From Anaerolineae bacterium (GTDB lineage: Bacteria; Chloroflexota; Anaerolineae; B4-G1; SLSP01), in contig JAFGKB010000285.1 in assembly GCA_016928755.1 (NCBI GenBank), positions 1-8,295 on the forward strand: a stretch of DNA of 8,295 nt. Reading direction: 5' to 3'. Every line of letters begins with the position of its first letter. The first letter of the stretch is position 1. Made by a program: the position numbers and the translations under genes. Below the pieces are notes generated by a model, which saw only the letters and a list, made by a program, of their open reading frames with translations, did not search any database and had not been told where the DNA came from. Of the stretch, positions 6,979 through 8,295 are shown in pieces.

Positions 6979-7590
6979 ATGCGGCGGTATCTTCAGGTTT
7001 TGTTTATCTTGTGTGGTCTGGCCGGGCTGGCTCTATTGAGCAGCTTGCCGGTTGCCTGGGCTATGCCGGAGCAGAGCGCATTGCGGTTTACCGTGCCTAC
7101 GCGCACACCGGTGCCACAGCCTACTAGTCCACCTCCAACTTCTGGTGGCGGCGGTGGTGGTGGTTCTAATCCTTCCCCTACTCGAACACCTGCGGCTGGT
7201 GCGACACTCACGCCAACGCCTCCTGCCGGAACCAAGAATCTCACACCTTCCCCAACACCGAAGGCTGGTTCGACGGTGACCGTCACGCCTAGGCAGACTG
7301 TCACACCAGGACGGTCAACGGCGACAGTAACGGCAGCTCCTACTAAGGATATTGTGGAGGATGGTGCTACCCCGGTTACCGGTGATAATGAGGAAGTCGC
7401 CCTGACCGGCGATGACACAGAGGAAACGGGCACGGCCACAATTCCACCGGCTGTGAATGTGACTGCTACTCCTGTGGAGGAAGACTCTGTTGCATCTGGC
7501 GTTGGCATCCATCCTCTCTTCTTCTGGGGCATAGGTCTGTTAGGACTAGGTATTGTGATTATTGTGCTCTGGCGGAAGTTGAAGGTTTAG
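6979..7590 (+). CDS. Pro/Thr-rich surface protein with signal peptide and C-terminal membrane anchor
   Basis: A 203-residue protein of no recognised family (205 if it starts at ATG 6973). It opens with a good signal peptide: MRRYLQ, a hydrophobic core, then VAWA with probable cleavage after Ala28. Residues about 38-122 are a low-complexity stalk dominated by Pro, Thr, Ser, Ala and Gly, including seven glycines at 56-62 and repeated TPTP/SPT/VTP motifs. Residues 124-151 are acidic (IVEDGA, GDNEE, GDDTEE). A membrane helix at about 180-197 ends in the basic tail WRKLKV. This predicts an extracellular stalk held in the membrane at its C-terminus. No LPXTG-type sorting motif precedes the helix. 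The Thr-rich stalk is the kind of sequence that carries O-glycans, and a DUF2723 GT-C-like gene lies two genes upstream, so it may be a glycosylated surface protein; that link is inferred. It could equally be a simple wall or sheath spacer. Confidence 0.8.
   Translation: MRRYLQVLFILCGLAGLALLSSLPVAWAMPEQSALRFTVPTRTPVPQPTSPPPTSGGGGGGGSNPSPTRTPAAGATLTPTPPAGTKNLTPSPTPKAGSTVTVTPRQTVTPGRSTATVTAAPTKDIVEDGATPVTGDNEEVALTGDDTEETGTATIPPAVNVTATPVEEDSVASGVGIHPLFFWGIGLLGLGIVIIVLWRKLKV
7090..7344 (+). repeat. Low-complexity Pro/Thr/Gly-coding region with imperfect repeat units
   Basis: This stretch encodes the stalk of the surface protein. A seven-glycine run is at 7144-7164. Two imperfect units can be aligned by eye: SPTRTPAAGATLTPTP (from about 7171) and SPTPKAGSTVTVTP (from about 7249). 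Codons differ between the units, so the similarity is at protein level and is not a recent DNA duplication. Confidence 0.6.
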
Positions 7591-7624
7591 GGTTAAAGTG
7601 TTATCGGTTTGGGCGTTATCTTAA

Positions 7625-8295
7625 ATGACGGTTGCGGTTGAATTCGATCACGTATCTAAACGTTTCATCCTGGAAAAATCCCGCTCACAATCTTTCCAAG
7701 AGGTGATGGTCAATCTCTTTAAGCGTGAGCGACGTGAATCCCAGGCATTCTGGGCTTTAAATGATGTCACTTTTTCCCTGGAGAAGGGGAAGACGGTTGG
7801 CTTTATCGGGGCTAATGGAGCCGGTAAAAGCACCGCCTTGAAGATGATTTCCAGTATCATTGAGCCTACTTCGGGCGAAGTGCGTTCTTACGGGCGTGTC
7901 GGTGCTCTGTTGGAATTGGGCGCCGGTTTTCATCCTGACTTAACCGGGCGTGAGAACATCTTTCTTAACGGTGCTATTTTAGGCTTGAGCCGGGATGAGA
8001 TACGGGGTAAGGTGGATGATATTATCAGCTTTGCCGAGCTTGAGCGTTTTATTGATGTCCCTGTTAAGCACTACTCTTCCGGTATGTATGTGCGTTTGGG
8101 TTTCTCTGTCGCCATCCATACCAAACCTGAAATTTTGCTGGTGGATGAAGTCCTCTCTGTTGGTGATGCTAACTTCCAGCATAAGTGCATGGAACAGATT
8201 GCCCAACTGCGCAACTCTGGTGTGACTATTGTACTGGTCTCTCATAGCCTTGAGACCATCCAGTCTTTTTGTGAGCACGTTATCTGGTTTGATAA
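7625..8295 (+). CDS. ABC transporter ATP-binding protein, Wzt/TagH polysaccharide-export type (3' end outside window)
   Basis: The frame runs from ATG 7625 past the window end, giving 223 visible residues. A TAA at 7622-7624 is directly before the ATG in the same frame, so the gene cannot start earlier. No Shine-Dalgarno sequence is visible in the 34-nt gap after the stalk gene. Motifs in order: an N-terminal strand VAVEFDHVSKRF, a basic insertion (LFKRERRE, 31-38), FWALNDVTFSLEKG, Walker A GANGAGKST at 62-70, the family's LLELGAGFHPDLTGREN in place of a usual Q-loop region, signature YSSGM at 150-154, Walker B ILLVDE at 170-175, D-loop SVGD at 178-181, and switch His207 in LVSHS. The order and the LGAGFHPDLTGREN segment are typical of ATPases that export O-antigen or teichoic acid. 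The visible part is intact; whether a C-terminal carbohydrate-binding domain follows is unknown. The permease is not in the window and probably lies downstream. Confidence 0.93.
   Translation, partial: MTVAVEFDHVSKRFILEKSRSQSFQEVMVNLFKRERRESQAFWALNDVTFSLEKGKTVGFIGANGAGKSTALKMISSIIEPTSGEVRSYGRVGALLELGAGFHPDLTGRENIFLNGAILGLSRDEIRGKVDDIISFAELERFIDVPVKHYSSGMYVRLGFSVAIHTKPEILLVDEVLSVGDANFQHKCMEQIAQLRNSGVTIVLVSHSLETIQSFCEHVIWFD

Noticed and set aside
7000..7020. Cysteine at residue 12 in the stalk protein's signal peptide as a possible lipoprotein site.
   Set aside because: The preceding residues (FIL) do not fit a lipobox, the cysteine is in the middle of the hydrophobic core, and a standard cleavage site follows at VAWA.
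6993..7532. Minus-strand open frame (179 codons) opposite the stalk protein.
   Set aside because: It is a low-complexity product of the Pro/Thr/Gly codons on the other strand; the plus-strand frame has a signal peptide, an anchor and a ribosome site.
7591..7624. The gap before the ABC ATPase as a terminator or promoter.
   Set aside because: No inverted repeat followed by T-run and no convincing -35/-10 pair could be made out.
7979..8278. Minus-strand open frame (99 codons) opposite the ABC ATPase.
   Set aside because: The plus strand here encodes the signature, Walker B and switch histidine motifs of the ATPase.
1..8295. CRISPR array, tRNA or rRNA gene, insertion sequence, or phage attachment site.
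   Set aside because: No regularly spaced repeats, RNA gene motifs, transposase or flanking inverted repeats were seen; the window is almost entirely coding.

Overview
The window looks like a chromosomal segment of a bacterium from the Chloroflexota, possibly the Anaerolineae. This is inferred from the combination of a DUF2723 membrane protein, a DUF4012 protein and a Pro/Thr-rich surface protein beside a polysaccharide locus, at moderate GC. No taxonomic marker is present, so the placement is tentative. All seven supported genes lie on the + strand, separated by 1 to 34 nt or overlapping. No gap exceeds 34 nt and no terminator hairpin was seen, so the window reads as the interior of one operon for cell-envelope glycan assembly.

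Layout. 1-984: 3' part of a GH-A-type glycoside hydrolase-like gene whose start lies before the window. 986-2023: a stand-alone flippase-like (LPG_synthase_TM / UPF0104) membrane protein. 2038-3642: a fusion of a family 2 glycosyltransferase with a polyprenyl-phosphate sugar-phosphate transferase. 3639-5027: a DUF2723 GT-C-like membrane protein, best explained by a rare CTG start inside the upstream stop. 5018-6958: a DUF4012 protein with one N-terminal membrane anchor and a large exported part. 6979-7590: a small protein with a signal peptide, a Pro/Thr/Gly-rich stalk and a C-terminal membrane helix. 7625 to the window end: the ATPase of a Wzt/TagH-type polysaccharide ABC exporter, cut off by the window edge.

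How the genes may work together (inference). The fusion enzyme would put the first sugar-phosphate on the lipid carrier and perhaps add the next sugar on the cytoplasmic face. The ABC exporter, or the flippase-like protein, would move lipid-linked material across the membrane. The DUF2723 protein would transfer sugars on the outer face from a lipid-linked donor. The DUF4012 protein resembles LytR-CpsA-Psr ligases in its motif layout and could attach finished glycan to a surface acceptor. The Pro/Thr-rich stalk protein is a plausible acceptor, and the glycosidase could trim or remodel the product. Only the family assignments rest on visible motifs; the pathway itself is a hypothesis.
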